The position numbers and the translations under genes were made by a program. DNA of 64,000 bases from NCBI RefSeq assembly GCF_005473905.2, contig NZ_CP061336.1, positions 3,216,501 through 3,280,500 on the forward strand, written 5' to 3'. Shown one piece after another: positions 62,487 to 64,000 of the stretch (position 1 is the first letter of the stretch; every line of letters begins with the position of its first letter). Below the pieces are notes generated by a model. It made no database searches. It saw nothing but the letters and a program-made list of their open reading frames with translations, and was not told the origin of the DNA. Source of the stretch: Ruminiclostridium herbifermentans. GTDB taxonomy: Bacteria > Bacillota > Clostridia > Acetivibrionales > DSM-1351.

Positions 62487-64000
62487 ATGAAAACCGAACC
62501 GATTTACAAGCAAAGGAAAATTACAGATCTAAAAGATATGATTTCTCAAAGTGTAAATTTATATGGAAATAGAAATGCATTTTACATAAAAGGTAGCAAC
62601 GGTGAGTATTATGGCAAAACATATAATGAGTTAAAGGTTGAAATTGACGCACTTGGTACTGCTCTTATCGATCTAGGGCTTAAGGATAAAAAGATTGCCA
62701 TATTGTCAGAAAATAGTCAACAATGGTGTACCTCTTATTTGACAATTACTTGCGGTGTTGGTGTCGTTGTCCCTTTAGACAGAGAGTTGCCTTTTAATGA
62801 AATTGAAAATCTTATTTCACGTGCAGGGGTCAGCGCAATAATATTCTCCTCTAAGCATGAAAAAGATATGCTGCAGCTAAGGCAAATATCTAATCAAATT
62901 GAATACTATATTAATATAGATGCTGAAACTGACAAAGATAATGATTTACTTTCATACTCTAAGCTTATTGAAAAAGGAAAAATATTAGTTCAAAATGGTA
63001 ACAGAACTTATTTAGATGCTGAAATAGATGAAAATGCAATGTGTGCATTAATTTTCACATCAGGAACTACTGATTTGGCAAAAGGAGTAATGCTATCTAG
63101 CAAAAACATTGTTTCTGATATAATGGCAGTTTGTTCAATGTTAACGGTTGATGAAACTGATAGTTCTTTATCTATCCTCCCTCTTCATCACACCTATGAA
63201 TGTACTGCTAATTTTCTTGTTATGATGTACAATGGAGCATGCTTCTCCTTTAACGAAGGGTTAAAACATATTGTTAAAAATCTGCAAGAAGTAAAACCAA
63301 CTGTTTTAATGCTAGTTCCTCTAATACTAGAGAATATGCACAAAAAAATTATTAAGCAAGCTTCAAAAACAAAATTTGGAAAACTTAAGCTTAATGTAGC
63401 TCTTGAAATAAGCAATTTTTTATATTCATTCCTTAAAATTGATATCAGAAAGAAGTTGTTCAAACAGGTACATAATATATTTGGCGGAAGAGTTCGATTA
63501 GTCATATGTGGTGCCGCTGCTGTAAACCCTGATGTTTCAAATGATTTATGCAGTATGGGAGTTAGAATTATTCAAGGGTATGGTTTGACCGAATGTGCGC
63601 CAATTGTTGCTGTAAATAATGATCATGGCTACAGAGATGATTCTGCTGGAAAACCCCTTGCAGGTGTTGAAGTATGGCTTGAAAATGTTGGTGACGATGG
63701 TATCGGAGAAATAGTTGTACGTGGAGACAATGTAATGCTCGGTTATTACGAAAATCCTGTTGCAACTCAAAAGGTACTTAAAAACGGTTGTTTATATACT
63801 GGAGATTTAGGATATATTGATGAAGAAGGATATATTTTTATAACTGGAAGAAAGAAAAACGTTATCGTTACCAAAAACGGAAAAAATATTTTCCCTGAAG
63901 AGGTTGAGGCTTACCTAGCAAAAAGTCCTTATGTGAAAGAGAGTTTAGTATGGGGCCGCATTGACGAAGAATCAGGCGAGACAGAAGTAAATGCCCAGAT
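62487..64000 (+). CDS. Long-chain acyl-CoA synthetase (FadD-type), cut by window end
   Basis: 504 residues visible from ATG 62487 (AAAGGAGTG before it); no stop before the edge. Motifs: P-loop LIFTSGTTDLAKGVMLS, then LPLHHTYECT, GYGLTECAPIV (A5) and TGDLGYIDEEGYIFITGRKKNVIV; the catalytic lysine block lies beyond the window. The KNGKNIFPEEVE segment fits long-chain and AMP-dependent fatty acid ligases. It activates fatty acids to acyl-CoA or acyl-AMP. About 60 residues, probably followed by a carrier-like end in some relatives, are missing. Confidence 0.88.
   Translation, partial: MKTEPIYKQRKITDLKDMISQSVNLYGNRNAFYIKGSNGEYYGKTYNELKVEIDALGTALIDLGLKDKKIAILSENSQQWCTSYLTITCGVGVVVPLDRELPFNEIENLISRAGVSAIIFSSKHEKDMLQLRQISNQIEYYINIDAETDKDNDLLSYSKLIEKGKILVQNGNRTYLDAEIDENAMCALIFTSGTTDLAKGVMLSSKNIVSDIMAVCSMLTVDETDSSLSILPLHHTYECTANFLVMMYNGACFSFNEGLKHIVKNLQEVKPTVLMLVPLILENMHKKIIKQASKTKFGKLKLNVALEISNFLYSFLKIDIRKKLFKQVHNIFGGRVRLVICGAAAVNPDVSNDLCSMGVRIIQGYGLTECAPIVAVNNDHGYRDDSAGKPLAGVEVWLENVGDDGIGEIVVRGDNVMLGYYENPVATQKVLKNGCLYTGDLGYIDEEGYIFITGRKKNVIVTKNGKNIFPEEVEAYLAKSPYVKESLVWGRIDEESGETEVNAQ

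Noticed and set aside
63194-63770. Minus-strand ORFs of 65-103 codons inside the acyl-CoA synthetase
   Set aside because: They are shadows of a clear plus-strand coding frame with intact ANL motifs.

Overview
The window reads as chromosome of a low-GC, mesophilic, cellulosome-forming clostridium, most likely Ruminiclostridium or a close relative. This rests on three dockerin-bearing, CBM6-containing secreted enzymes in a row (a small 'xyl-doc'-type cluster), dockerin repeats with A-L/A-I/A-T recognition pairs rather than the S-T of thermophilic types, AT-rich spacers, strong GGAGG ribosome sites, a threonyl T-box and an infC-rpmI-rplT operon with an L20-type leader. Species assignment is inference.

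Layout. 1-1.6 kb: an accessory patch with two overlapping genes resembling a split sigma factor (SigO/RsoA-like), a phage-type membrane/coiled-coil protein and two copies of an intergenic hairpin repeat. 1.6-7.2 kb: a class B penicillin-binding protein, a two-gene unit with a BtrK-like PLP decarboxylase, and a Ppx/GppA phosphatase. 7.7-9.3 kb: a tiny orphan CRISPR array whose third repeat is split by a RelB/ParE-type toxin-antitoxin module, followed by a long hairpin and tandem repeats. 9.3-20.1 kb: tRNA U34 modification (trhP, trmR) with a GNAT enzyme, then mltG, typA, mutS2 and an acyl-CoA synthetase. 20.1-28 kb: cupin regulator, a DUF5685/DnaJ/membrane operon, pgsA, a thioesterase preceded by a 94-bp tandem array, and the tryptophan-sensing RNA-binding protein TRAP (mtrB). 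28-36 kb: dnaE, a Cys-rich orphan, a copper-amine-oxidase-domain exported protein and glyQS. 36.6-43 kb: the xylan-directed cellulosomal cluster. 43-51.9 kb: secA, a TrpR/YerC-type regulator, a PilZ protein, rplT-rpmI-infC, folA-thyA. 52-64 kb: a glycosyltransferase pair, T-box-controlled thrS, an ECF S-component, comEA, a D,D-carboxypeptidase and a truncated long-chain acyl-CoA synthetase.

Most genes lie on the minus strand and are housekeeping. The unusual content is mainly non-coding. (i) Four genes (the Ppx/GppA gene, trmR, comEA and a GT39-like gene) have a GGAGGTG-type Shine-Dalgarno followed by a hairpin with compensatory changes and then the start codon, so that folding would restore normal SD-start spacing. 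(ii) Two homologous 330-342-nt elements (20346-20675 and 35934-36275) have terminal inverted repeats and a covarying long helix. (iii) A family of about 95-nt hairpin repeats is scattered in intergenic spaces. (iv) A toxin-antitoxin module splits one CRISPR repeat cleanly, and its toxin has a nonsense codon and takes its stop codon from the repeat.

All calls come from reading the sequence and from memory of protein families; no searches were run.
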